Assembly (NCBI GenBank): GCA_902489855.1
Contig: CABUBS010000079.1
Coordinates: 1 to 9,783 of the forward strand
Reading direction: 5' to 3'
DNA length: 9,783 nt
Origin: an uncultured Collinsella sp.
GTDB lineage: Bacteria > Actinomycetota > Coriobacteriia > Coriobacteriales > Coriobacteriaceae
Shown: positions 1 through 8,332 of the stretch, one piece after another
Position numbering within the stretch: position 1 is the stretch's first letter
Layout: every line of letters begins with the position of its first letter
Notes under the pieces: generated by a model
Seen by the model: the letters and a program-made list of their open reading frames with translations, nothing else
The model's database searches: none
Told to the model about the DNA's origin: nothing
Program-made: the position numbers and the translations under genes

Positions 1-36
1 AACCGCCCCGTTCTCGGTTTTGAGCAGCGTCGAGCC

Positions 37-64
37 GTTACGGCGTTTGGTAAAACGCCGTAAC
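37..64 (-). terminator. 12-bp hairpin directly after the LCP gene stop codon
   Basis: A perfect inverted repeat, GTTACGGCGTTT at 37-48 and AAACGCCGTAAC at 53-64, encloses a 4-nt loop (49-52). It abuts the TAA stop of the LCP gene at 65-67, so it forms the first part of that mRNA's 3' UTR. No T-run follows on either strand, so it is not a textbook intrinsic terminator. It could be a terminator that needs a factor, a stabilising 3' hairpin, or one end of a convergent-gene terminator. The hairpin is certain; the function is inferred. Confidence 0.55.
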
Positions 65-1300
65 TTAGTAGTTGGCCTCGTAGCCGTTGCCGTCGCCGGT
101 GGGCTCTTCGTAGTAGTCCGAATCGCTCGAATCGCTTGAGTCATCGGAATCGTCAGAGCTGACCGATGAGGTTGCGGTACCGTTTGCGTAGTCGTCAGAC
201 GTGTTGTTGTTCAGGTCGCCGATCGTAGAGCTGGAACCGTCGGAAAGACCCATGGTGTTGGGACCCTTGGGGTCCTTGCCGGCATCGACGCGCTCCATCA
301 TTTCCTTGAGCTCGTCCTCGTAGACAAAGACGTAGCTCACACCGTCGATCATGGTGCTGTCGTCGGCGTACGAGGGCAGGTTGGCCGAGTAGATACCGTC
401 GACATCCATACCGCGCATGGCGTTGACCGTAGCCACGATATCCTGAACGCTCATATCGGTTACGAGCATATCGGACAGCGAATTAACCAGGCCAAAAATC
501 TTCGTGGCATCGAAGTTATTGAGAATCTGGTTGGCAAGGGCGCCAAGCACCTGACGCTGGTGGCGCATGCGCGTGTAATCGCCGTCGGCATAGGTGTAGC
601 GGCAGCGGGCATAGGTAAGGGCGGTGGCACCGTCCATATGCTGCTGACCAGCGGTAATCTTAATATCCAGGTGCTCGGGGTCGTCAACATCATCGGTTGC
701 GTTAATGTCGATACCGCCAACCGAATCAATCAGTGCCTGCATACCGTCGAAGCTGACCTCGGCATAGTGGGAAATCTGAACACCGCACAGCTCGTTGACC
801 GCCTCGACCATGGCCTCGGCGCCGCCAACGGTATGGCAGGCGTTGATCTTCATGGTCTCGCCCTTGTACTCGACCTTGGTGTCGCGCGGAACGGAAATGA
901 GCGTCGCCTGTTTTTGCGTGGGGTCGATGCGTGCCAGGATAATCGAGTCGGCGCGATACGTATCCTCGCCCGGACGGCCGTCGGTGCCAAGAAGCAGCAC
1001 GTAGAACGGATCCTTTGCCTCATCGGTGTCAACCAGAACCCGACGCAGATTGTCGGTAATGACATTAGAATCGCCGAGCTTGCCCATAATGGTGGCAAAC
1101 CACAAGCCGGCAGCGGTAGTGGCACTCAGCAGCACGCCAAGCACGACAATGAGCGCGACGTGACGAATCGTGTGGCTACGACGACGTTGACGAGCGCGCC
1201 CGGAATAGCGAGCCACGTTATCGCGACTGTAGATCTTGGCCTGCGCACCAGTTGAGGGTCTTCGGGCGGTGGTATCCGCGAGGGGCTTTTTATTAAACAT
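65..1300 (-). CDS. LytR-CpsA-Psr (LCP) family cell-wall polymer ligase
   Basis: LCP enzymes act on the outer membrane face and move undecaprenyl-pyrophosphate-linked polymers (teichoic-acid-like or capsular glycans) onto peptidoglycan or protein. Here 411 aa: a cytoplasmic N-terminus of about 45 residues ending in a basic run (RARQRRR), one TM helix at about 47-71, then the LCP domain at about 97-260. Visible hallmarks are LLLGTDGR (about 102-109), RADSIIL (about 116-122), SVPRDT (about 136-141) and the Arg/Asp-rich end of the domain, YARCR...GDYTRMRHQRQ (about 230-250). Three Cys lie in the extracellular part (about 155, 172, 233), so a disulfide is possible. The last 50 residues or so are a low-complexity Ser/Asp tail. 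ATG at 1300 is chosen because AGG lies 6 nt upstream; a TTG two codons earlier (1306) has AGG directly against it. It starts 12 nt after murA, suggesting co-transcription. The polymer it transfers cannot be told from the sequence. Confidence 0.9.
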   Translation of the reverse strand: MFNKKPLADTTARRPSTGAQAKIYSRDNVARYSGRARQRRRSHTIRHVALIVVLGVLLSATTAAGLWFATIMGKLGDSNVITDNLRRVLVDTDEAKDPFYVLLLGTDGRPGEDTYRADSIILARIDPTQKQATLISVPRDTKVEYKGETMKINACHTVGGAEAMVEAVNELCGVQISHYAEVSFDGMQALIDSVGGIDINATDDVDDPEHLDIKITAGQQHMDGATALTYARCRYTYADGDYTRMRHQRQVLGALANQILNNFDATKIFGLVNSLSDMLVTDMSVQDIVATVNAMRGMDVDGIYSANLPSYADDSTMIDGVSYVFVYEDELKEMMERVDAGKDPKGPNTMGLSDGSSSTIGDLNNNTSDDYANGTATSSVSSDDSDDSSDSSDSDYYEEPTGDGNGYEANY

Positions 1301-1312
1301 AGGCAACCTGTA

Positions 1313-2596
1313 TTAGTAGATGACGGGATCGGGGACGGTAGCATGCTCGACATGCGCGCCGAGCGCCTGCAGCTTTTCGACAAACTGCTCGTAGCCGCGC
1401 TTGATGTGATGGATAGCCGAAACCTCGGTCGTCCCGTCGGCGATCAAGCCCGCTACGACGAGGGCCGCTCCGCCACGCAGATCGGGCGAGGTAACCTGTG
1501 CACCCGAGAAGCCCTTGACGCCATGAATCATGGCATGATGGCTCTCAATACGAATGTCGGCACCCATGCGCACCAGCTCAGAGGCAAACATAAAGCGATT
1601 CTCGAAGATGTTCTCGGTAATAACGGAACTGCCGTCGGCGAGGGCGGAAAGCACCATAATTTGTGCCTGCATGTCGGTCGGGAAGCCGGGGAACGGAAGC
1701 GTCTGGATGTCGACCGGCTTGATACGCTCGGCACGGTTTACATGGACGCCATCCTCGACGCGCTCGCAGTCGATACCCATGAGCTCCATCTTCTTGAGCA
1801 CCATGCCCAAGTGAATGGGGCAAAAGCCCGTGACATCGACACCGCGATCGTCGGCCATCAACGCACCGGCAACGATAAAGGTACCGGCCTCGATGCGGTC
1901 GCCCACTACGCGATGGGTAACAGGATGCAGCTCTTCCACGCCTTCGATAGTCACGACGGGCGTACCCGCGCCGACAATCTTGGCGCCCATCTCGTTGAGC
2001 ATGTTGGCGAGATCGACGATCTCGGGCTCGCGGGCGGCATTGTCGATAACCGTGGTGCCCTGCGCGCGCACGGATGCCATGATGAGGTTCTCGGTCGCAC
2101 CGACGCTGGCGAACTCAAGCGTGACGGTGGTACCGCGCAGACCTTGGGGCGCATTAGCGTTGATGTAACCGTGGGCGGTATCGAACTCAACGCCCAGGGC
2201 CTCAAGACCAAGAATGTGCATATCGATCTTGCGAGCACCCAGGTTGCAGCCGCCCGGCATGGCGATCTTGGCGCGATGGAAGCGGCCCAGCAGGGGTCCC
2301 ATGACGGCGGTGGAAGCACGCATCTTGGCAACGAGCTCGTAGGGGGCCTCCCAAGAATCGACCTGAGAGGTATCAATCTCGAGCGTGTGCTCGTCGAGAA
2401 CATCGATCGTAGCGCCCATGCCCTTGAGCACCTTGCCCATCACGTGGACATCGGAAATATCGGGCACGTTCTGCAGCGTCGTCTTGCCCGGCGCCAGAAG
2501 CGTTGCCGCCATGAGTTTGAGCGCGGAGTTCTTGGCACCCGAGACGGGCACGGAGCCTCCGATGGCGTGGCCACCCTCAACGCGGATAATATCCAA
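1313..2596 (-). CDS. murA: UDP-N-acetylglucosamine 1-carboxyvinyltransferase (MurA)
   Basis: MurA transfers enolpyruvate from PEP to UDP-GlcNAc, the first committed step of peptidoglycan synthesis in the cytoplasm. The 427-aa product has the usual family length and two-domain fold. Visible active-site residues are K22-N23 (SGAKNSALK), the loop Cys C117 in PGGCNLGAR with R122, D308 in FPTDMQAQ, and R400 in IKRGYEQ near the C-terminus. A Cys at 117, rather than the Asp of mycobacterial MurA, predicts fosfomycin sensitivity at the target level. The start is TTG at 2594-2596, supported by GAAAGGG 6 nt upstream; no better-placed ATG is seen. It lies 88 nt after atpC with a terminator hairpin between, and 12 nt before the LCP gene. 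An atpC-murA linkage also occurs, from memory, in mycobacteria and Bacillus, so this is conserved order and not a new pairing. Confidence 0.97.
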   Translation of the reverse strand: MDIIRVEGGHAIGGSVPVSGAKNSALKLMAATLLAPGKTTLQNVPDISDVHVMGKVLKGMGATIDVLDEHTLEIDTSQVDSWEAPYELVAKMRASTAVMGPLLGRFHRAKIAMPGGCNLGARKIDMHILGLEALGVEFDTAHGYINANAPQGLRGTTVTLEFASVGATENLIMASVRAQGTTVIDNAAREPEIVDLANMLNEMGAKIVGAGTPVVTIEGVEELHPVTHRVVGDRIEAGTFIVAGALMADDRGVDVTGFCPIHLGMVLKKMELMGIDCERVEDGVHVNRAERIKPVDIQTLPFPGFPTDMQAQIMVLSALADGSSVITENIFENRFMFASELVRMGADIRIESHHAMIHGVKGFSGAQVTSPDLRGGAALVVAGLIADGTTEVSAIHHIKRGYEQFVEKLQALGAHVEHATVPDPVIY

Positions 2597-2602
2597 GGTC
2601 TA

Positions 2603-2609
2603 CCCTTTC
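2603..2609 (-). promoter_or_regulatory. Shine-Dalgarno of murA, fixing its TTG start
   Basis: The minus strand reads GAAAGGG, 6 nt before TTG at 2596. It starts immediately downstream of the T-run of the hairpin at 2610-2648, so a murA transcript carries the hairpin just upstream of its ribosome binding site. Confidence 0.7.
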
Positions 2610-2648
2610 AAAAAGCATGCCCGGGGTGGCTGGGCCATCCCGGGCATG
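2610..2648 (-). terminator. Intrinsic terminator after atpC, within the murA leader
   Basis: Arms CATGCCCGGG (2616-2625) and CCCGGGCATG (2639-2648) pair perfectly over 10 bp. After one mismatch they continue as TGGC/GCCA around a 3-nt loop. On the minus strand the stem is followed by CTTTTTG (T-run complementary to 2610-2614). No T-run follows on the plus strand, so it is directional and reads as the end of the atp operon. Only 13 nt separate the T-run from the murA start codon, so murA mRNA probably includes it. Confidence 0.8.
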
Positions 2649-2684
2649 ATGTGTTCGCAAATGGTCGAACGCTAAATCGTTTGA

Positions 2685-3077
2685 CTATTGGGCAAGCTTG
2701 AGCTTACACCATGCGATTTCATTATAGAGGTAGGCGCGGCGTGCATCATCCTCCGACAAATTACCCAGCTTCTCTTCAAAACCTTGAATATCAGCTTTAA
2801 GCTTGTCGGCATCGACGGTCGCCAAATCGCAAGCGCGCTCGGCGAGAACGGTCACGACATCGTCCGCAACCTGGGCATAGCCGCCGGCCACGGCAAACGT
2901 GTGGTCGACAGTGCCCATGGCCTTATCGGAAACGCGAACGTAACCGCGGTCGATCGTGCAGATCTCGCTGGAGTGAGCAGGCAGAACGCCAAACTCGCCA
3001 TCCGTGGACGGAATCGACACAAACGCAGCGTCGCCCTCATAGGCGCAGCTCACGGGGCACACGATGCGGATACGCAT
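2685..3077 (-). CDS. atpC: F1Fo ATP synthase subunit epsilon
   Basis: Epsilon sits on gamma in the rotating central stalk, couples it to the c-ring and can restrain ATP hydrolysis. At 130 aa it is close to the family norm. The N-terminal beta-sandwich covers about residues 1-82 with the conserved stretch DGEFGVLPAHS (26-36) and AVAGGYAQV (62-70). The C-terminal two-helix hairpin (about 86-128) is complete. In the region where Bacillus-type epsilon binds ATP (an IDxxRA-like motif) this protein has VDADKLKAD, which lacks the arginine, so ATP sensing of that type is doubtful. Five cysteines (7, 11, 40, 83, 124) are many for this subunit. ATG at 3077 follows the atpD stop by 3 nt, with GGAG inside the end of atpD as the likely ribosome binding site. 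It is the last atp gene before the terminator. Confidence 0.95.
   Translation of the reverse strand: MRIRIVCPVSCAYEGDAAFVSIPSTDGEFGVLPAHSSEICTIDRGYVRVSDKAMGTVDHTFAVAGGYAQVADDVVTVLAERACDLATVDADKLKADIQGFEEKLGNLSEDDARRAYLYNEIAWCKLKLAQ
2714..2749 (-). promoter_or_regulatory. Candidate internal promoter for murA in the end of atpC
   Basis: The minus strand has a perfect TATAAT at 2721-2726, which also encodes Tyr-Asn of atpC. A weak -35-like ATGATG lies 17 nt upstream, and transcription would start near 2714. This would give a leader of about 118 nt carrying the terminator hairpin. The -35 matches consensus at only 3 of 6 positions and the -10 is constrained by coding, so this is tentative. Confidence 0.25.
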
Positions 3078-3080
3078 AAC

Positions 3081-4525
<1,445 letters not shown>

Positions 4526-4526
<1 letters not shown>

Positions 4527-5434
4527 TACTGTTCCTCCAATGCTGAGGCTCCGCCGACGATCTCGTTAATCTCGGTCGTGATCGAAGCCTGGCGCACGCG
4601 ACTATACGTGCGGGTAAGGGTCGAGATGATCGCGGTGGCGTTTTCCGTCGCGGAGTGCATGGCCTTGCGGCGTGCACTCTGCTCGGCAGCCGCCGAATCG
4701 ATCAGGGCCTGGTAGATGACCGTCAGGATATAAGACGGCACAAGCTTGCCGAGAACATGCTCGGGAGAGGGCACGAACTCGAACGTGGACGAGATGCGCT
4801 TAGGGGCGTCGGTCTCGTTCTTACGCGGACCGTGGGCCATAGCGATCATCTCGGGGTCGAGCGGCAACAGATGCTCGACGCGAAGCTCCTGATCCACGCG
4901 GTTCTTGGCGTGGTGGTAGACAAGCTCGACACGGTCAAGCTCACCGGCACGATACGCATCGCAGATATGAGAGGAGATCATGCGGGCCTGATTGAAATCG
5001 GGCTCAGAGGAGTTGCCCTCAAAGTGCATGACGACGTTTGCGCGGTCACGGAAATACGTGGCCGGTTTGCGCCCACACGCGATAATCTCGCACTCGATGC
5101 CGTCGTTCGCCCAAGAAGCGGCGAGCTTTTCGGACGTGCGCTCCACCGTCGTATTGAAACCGCCGGCAAGGCCGCGGTCCGAAGCAATAACGACAATCAG
5201 GCCATGCTTGACGCTCTCATGCTTCTGCAGCATGGGATCGGTGCCCGAACAGGAGGCGTCGCCGGCGACCGTCAACATGACGTCGGTCAGCGCCTCCTTA
5301 TAGGGCTCGGCCTGCTTGGAGCGATCGAGGGCACGACGGATCTTGGCCGTAGAGACCATCTCCATCGTGCGCGTGATCTGCTTGGTCGTGGTAACCGAGG
5401 AGATTCGCTTCTTAATGTCGCGAAGGTTGGCCAT
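4526..5434 (-). CDS. atpG: F1Fo ATP synthase subunit gamma
   Basis: Gamma is the rotating shaft inside the alpha3beta3 head and drives the binding-change cycle. The 302-aa product is slightly longer than the E. coli subunit (about 287). The N-terminal coiled-coil helix holds the family signature MANLRDIKKRI...TTKQITRTMEMVS (1-28). The central Rossmann-like domain has SDRGLAGGFN (85-94). The C-terminal helix (about 223-297) includes EQSARRKAM (251-259) and RQASITTEINEIVGGASAL (281-299), the part that threads into the head. There is no chloroplast-type regulatory Cys insertion, although scattered Cys occur (62, 115, 120, 158). ATG at 5434 follows the atpA stop by 5 nt, with AGGAG about 11 nt upstream. 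The gene ends in a one-base overlap with atpD. Confidence 0.97.
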
Positions 5435-5439
5435 GGGGC

Positions 5440-7038
5440 TTAGTTCTCCTCTGATCCAGAAACATCCGAATGGTGCTTGGCCATGAACTGCTGCTTGAAG
5501 TCGCCGATGACGCGCAAGAGCTCAGCCTTGGTGTCATCATCGATCTTCTTGGCGCGAACCTTGTCGAGCAGCGAGCCAAAGCCATTGTCCATGTACTCGA
5601 TGAGCTCGGCACGGAAAGGCAGCACGTCGGCGATCTCCAGGTCATCCAGGAAGCCCTCGTTGCCAGCGAACAGCGTAACGATCTGCTCGCCAACCTCAAA
5701 CGGCTTGTAGCGCGGCTGCTTCAGGAGCTCGGTCATGCGGGCACCATGGGTCAGCTGCTTCTGAGTAGCCTCGTCGAGGTCGGAGCCGAACTGCGTAAAG
5801 CCGGCGAGCTCCTGGTACGAAGCGAGGTCCAGACGGAGGTTACCGGCGACCTGCTTCATAGCCTTGGTCTGCGCGTCGCCACCGACGCGGGACACGGAAA
5901 TGCCCACGTCGACTGCCGGGCGCTGACCCTGGAAGAAGAGCTCGGACTGCAGATAGATCTGACCATCGGTAATGGAAATGACGTTGGTCGGAATGTAGGC
6001 CGAGACGTCGCCGTCCTGGGTCTCGATGATCGGCAGTGCCGTCATGGAGCCGTAGCCGTTCTTCTTGGACATCTTGACGGCACGCTCGAGCAGACGAGAG
6101 TGCAGGTAGAAGATGTCGCCAGGATAGGCCTCGCGTCCGGGCGGACGATGCAGCGTCAGCGACATCTGACGGTAGGCCACGGCCTGCTTGGACAGGTCAT
6201 CGTAGATGACGAGCACGTGGCCGCCGGGGTTGGTCTCGCTAGCGGGCTTGCCATCCTCGCCGTTGTACATGAAGAACTCGCCGATAGCGGCACCGGCCAT
6301 AGGCGCGATGTACTGCATAGGGGCGGAATCGGCAGCGGTTGCCGAAACGATGATGGTGTAGTCGAGCGCACCGTGCTGAGCGAGGGTCTCGCGGATGTTG
6401 GCAACCGTGGAGGCCTTCTGGCCGACGGCGACATAGATGCAGACCATGCCCTTGCCGCGCTGGTTGAGGATAGCGTCGATGGCGATGGCGGTCTTACCGG
6501 TCTTACGGTCGCCAATGATGAGCTCACGCTGACCACGGCCGATAGGCACCATGGAGTCGATGGCCAACAGACCGGTCTGAACCGGCTCACACACCGGGGT
6601 ACGGTCGATAACGCCGGGGGCCTTGAACTCGATGGGGCGACGGTGCGTGGCGACGATGTCGCCCAGGCCGTCGATGGGCTGGCCGAGCGGATTGACGACG
6701 CGGCCGAGCATGGCGCGGCTCACAGGGATATCCATAATGCGACCAGTGGTGCGGCACTCGTCGCCTTCCTTGATGGAGTCGACGGCACCGAACAGAACGG
6801 CGCCGACCTCGTCACGGTCAAGGTTCTGGGCAAGGCCGAAGACGGTCTCACCGGTATCGGAGCTCTTGAACTCCAGAAGCTCGCCTGCCATGGCGCTCTT
6901 GAGGCCGGAGACGCGCGCGATGCCGTCGCCTACCTCGTCGACCGTTGAAACCTCATGCGTATCGACCGTCGCGGAGAGGCTCGTGAGCTGCTCCTGCAGT
7001 TTCTTGGCGATATCCTGGGCATTGAGGGTTTCGGACAT
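5440..7038 (-). CDS. atpA: F1Fo ATP synthase subunit alpha
   Basis: Alpha alternates with beta in the F1 head; its sites bind nucleotide but are not catalytic, and it supplies the arginine finger. The product is 532 aa, somewhat longer than the usual 500-515, mainly in a charged C-terminal tail ending SGSEEN. The N-terminal helix (about 1-22) is the one that binds delta. A beta-barrel (about 25-95) follows, then the P-loop GDRKTGKT (176-183), which has Lys for the common Gln as I recall from other actinobacteria. Next come DLSKQAVAYRQMSLTLHRPP (281-300), GREAYPGD (301-308) and the arginine finger R384 in SVSRVGGDAQ. ATG at 7038 overlaps the atpH stop (TAATG) and has a full-length Shine-Dalgarno. 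The alpha-gamma-beta-epsilon order is the standard F1 order. Confidence 0.98.
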   Translation of the reverse strand: MSETLNAQDIAKKLQEQLTSLSATVDTHEVSTVDEVGDGIARVSGLKSAMAGELLEFKSSDTGETVFGLAQNLDRDEVGAVLFGAVDSIKEGDECRTTGRIMDIPVSRAMLGRVVNPLGQPIDGLGDIVATHRRPIEFKAPGVIDRTPVCEPVQTGLLAIDSMVPIGRGQRELIIGDRKTGKTAIAIDAILNQRGKGMVCIYVAVGQKASTVANIRETLAQHGALDYTIIVSATAADSAPMQYIAPMAGAAIGEFFMYNGEDGKPASETNPGGHVLVIYDDLSKQAVAYRQMSLTLHRPPGREAYPGDIFYLHSRLLERAVKMSKKNGYGSMTALPIIETQDGDVSAYIPTNVISITDGQIYLQSELFFQGQRPAVDVGISVSRVGGDAQTKAMKQVAGNLRLDLASYQELAGFTQFGSDLDEATQKQLTHGARMTELLKQPRYKPFEVGEQIVTLFAGNEGFLDDLEIADVLPFRAELIEYMDNGFGSLLDKVRAKKIDDDTKAELLRVIGDFKQQFMAKHHSDVSGSEEN

Positions 7039-7514
7039 TAGGCTTCACCTCCGTACGAATTAGCAGAGTTTGCGAGGGTCTCCTGCGCGATGCGCAGCTG
7101 CGTCTTGACGGAAATGTCACGACGCTCGCCGCGGGCCTCGAGCACCAGGCCGCCCACGATAGACGGGTCGACCTGCTCGATAAGGAATACCTTGCGGCCG
7201 AAGTCCTTCTCGCATTTCTTAGTGATGGTTTGACGCAGCTCGTCGTCGAGCGGGATCGCCGTGGTGACGGTCACGCCCACTACATCCTCGTCTTCCTCGG
7301 CAACATACTTAAAGGCAGCTGCCACCTTGGGAAGAAGGTCGAGCTGGTCGCGCTTGGACATGGTGTCGAGCACGGCGATGATCTCGGGGCTGGCAGAAGC
7401 CAGGCGCTCGACCATCTCGAGGTCCTCGAACACATGGTTCTCGGCCTTGGCGGCTTCCAAAAGGGAACGCGCGTAGGTCTCGAGCACCTTGTCCTGATAG
7501 CGGCTAGTCGGCAT
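7038..7514 (-). CDS. atpH: F1Fo ATP synthase subunit delta, short form
   Basis: Delta (the OSCP homologue) joins the top of the F1 head to the b stator dimer. The product is 158 aa, against about 177-180 in most bacteria. The N-terminal bundle starts normally (ETYARSLLEAAKAE, 12-25) but reaches LLPKVAAAFKYV (60-71) about 31 residues sooner than in the E. coli protein as I recall it, so one or two helices of the six-helix bundle seem to be missing. The C-terminal domain is intact: VTVTTAIPL (81-89), FGRKVFLIEQVDPSIVGGLV (105-124), then DISVKTQLRIAQETLA (133-148). The reading frame is clean, so this looks like an in-frame reduction and not a frameshift. ATG at 7514 lies inside atpF (11-nt overlap), with AGGT about 8 nt upstream. 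The gene ends in a one-base overlap with atpA. Confidence 0.93.
   Translation of the reverse strand: MPTSRYQDKVLETYARSLLEAAKAENHVFEDLEMVERLASASPEIIAVLDTMSKRDQLDLLPKVAAAFKYVAEEDEDVVGVTVTTAIPLDDELRQTITKKCEKDFGRKVFLIEQVDPSIVGGLVLEARGERRDISVKTQLRIAQETLANSANSYGGEA
7045..7052 (-). promoter_or_regulatory. Full-length Shine-Dalgarno of atpA
   Basis: The minus strand reads GGAGGTGA, matching eight bases of the expected 16S anti-Shine-Dalgarno, 6 nt before ATG at 7038 and inside the last codons of atpH. It marks atpA as a strongly initiated gene, as expected for a subunit present in three copies per complex. Confidence 0.75.
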
Positions 7515-8106
7515 TCAGGCTACCTGCTTCCTGGATGTAGCGCTCGATGAGCTTCTTCTGCTCGGCATCGTCCTCGAGTGCCTCGCCCACGATCTTGGTG
7601 GCGACGGCAACGGACAGGTCGGCGATGGAGCTCGCGGCACCGGCGTAGATGGACTTGCGCTCGTCCTCGACGGTCGTATGGGCCTTGGCGATGATCTCCT
7701 CGGCCTCCTTGTGAGCAGCCTCGATGATACGGGCACGCTCGGACTCGGCGTCCTTACGGGCCTCGAGAACGATGTCGGCAGCCTGACGACGGGCGTCGGT
7801 GACGATCGAGTCGGACTCAGCGCGCTTGGCGATAGCCTCCTGCTTGGTCTTCTCGGCCTCGTCGAGGCTCTCCTCGATCTTCTTGCCGCGCTCCTCCATG
7901 GTTTTCATGATGCCCGGCAGGGCGACCTTGGCCAGCACGATCCAGATAATCAGGAAGGCGATAAGCGCCGGGATGAACTCCGCCATCTTAGGGATGAGGA
8001 TGTCCGCACCGGCGGCGCCGTCCTCGGCGAACGCGGAAACCGGCATGAGCAGCGCGGCCGCGGACGCGGAGAGTGCGATCGCGCTCTTCTGGGATGAAAG
8101 ATTCAT
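7504..8106 (-). CDS. atpF: F1Fo ATP synthase subunit b with signal-peptide-like N-terminus
   Basis: Subunit b is the stator: one TM helix in Fo and a long coiled coil that holds delta and the head still. The 200-aa product exceeds the usual 155-175 because of an N-terminal extension. Residues 1-27 look like a cleavable signal peptide: a short polar start with Lys7, a hydrophobic stretch (about 9-21) and SAFA before Glu28, a good signal-peptidase site. The true TM helix is at about 42-62 (FIPALIAFLIIWIVLAKVAL). An uninterrupted Ala/Glu/Lys/Arg-rich coiled coil follows (about 68-155), then the delta-binding end with VATKIVGEAL (168-177). ATG at 8106 has GGAG about 8 nt upstream and lies 15 nt after atpE. 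No in-frame ATG before the TM helix has better support except Met21 and Met41, which would remove the extension; neither was seen to have a good ribosome binding site. Confidence 0.95.
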   Translation of the reverse strand: MNLSSQKSAIALSASAAALLMPVSAFAEDGAAGADILIPKMAEFIPALIAFLIIWIVLAKVALPGIMKTMEERGKKIEESLDEAEKTKQEAIAKRAESDSIVTDARRQAADIVLEARKDAESERARIIEAAHKEAEEIIAKAHTTVEDERKSIYAGAASSIADLSVAVATKIVGEALEDDAEQKKLIERYIQEAGSLNAD

Positions 8107-8121
8107 ACTTGACGCTCCGTG

Positions 8122-8316
8122 CTATTTAACGATCAGCGCGACAACGAAGCCGATCAGAGCCAGAGCCTCGCCGAAAGCGGAGCCCATGATGAAGACGGTG
8201 AACACGCGGCCCTGGACCTCAGGCTGACGGGCCATAGCACCCGTAGCACCCAGAGCAGACAGGCCGATAGCAAGACCAGCGCCGATAACACCGAGACCGT
8301 AACCGATAACTCCCAC
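8122..8316 (-). CDS. atpE: F1Fo ATP synthase subunit c (proteolipid), short
   Basis: Subunit c forms the rotor ring and carries protons across the membrane. The product is 64 aa, shorter than the usual 70-80. It is a hairpin of two helices: TM1 about 2-27 with a Gly repeat (G5, G7, G9, G12, G14, G18), the polar loop ARQPE (29-33), and TM2 about 38-63 with the proton-carrying E50 in FGEALAL. TM1 lacks the Gln that marks Na+-binding rings (Ile17 at that place), and the residue after E50 is Ala, so proton coupling is predicted. The shortness is at the N-terminus. GTG at 8314-8316 is the only usable start: reading back in frame, no ATG, GTG or TTG occurs before a TAA eight codons upstream. AAAGGAGG lies 4 nt before it, a rather tight spacing. 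It follows the 124-nt gap after atpB. Confidence 0.95.
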   Translation of the reverse strand: MGVIGYGLGVIGAGLAIGLSALGATGAMARQPEVQGRVFTVFIMGSAFGEALALIGFVVALIVK

Positions 8317-8320
8317 GATT

Positions 8321-8328
8321 CCTCCTTT
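8321..8328 (-). promoter_or_regulatory. Strong Shine-Dalgarno of atpE
   Basis: The minus strand reads AAAGGAGG, 4 nt before the GTG start at 8316. With the hairpin just upstream (8333-8352) it forms a distinct translation-initiation region, fitting the need for many more c than a subunits. Confidence 0.7.
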
Positions 8329-8332
8329 GTCG

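Noticed and set aside
1..36. Short inverted repeat AACCG (1-5) / CGGTT (15-19) at the left edge as a terminator
   Set aside because: The stem is only 5 bp with a 9-nt loop and is cut by the window edge; a T-run cannot be seen.
5470..6948. Very long open frame on the plus strand, antisense to atpA (others: 1343-2701, 3528-4715, 4655-5443, 8594-9619, 560-1255)
   Set aside because: These mirror real genes whose GC-rich third positions remove stop codons from the antisense frame. Their translations are low in membrane or domain character, rich in Asp/His/Gly/Leu runs, and match no family, while the opposite strand has unmistakable proteins.
8122..8316. Possible Na+-coupled ATP synthase, as in some anaerobes
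   Set aside because: TM1 of the c-subunit has Ile where Na+-binding rings have Gln, and the residue after E50 is Ala instead of Ser or Thr.
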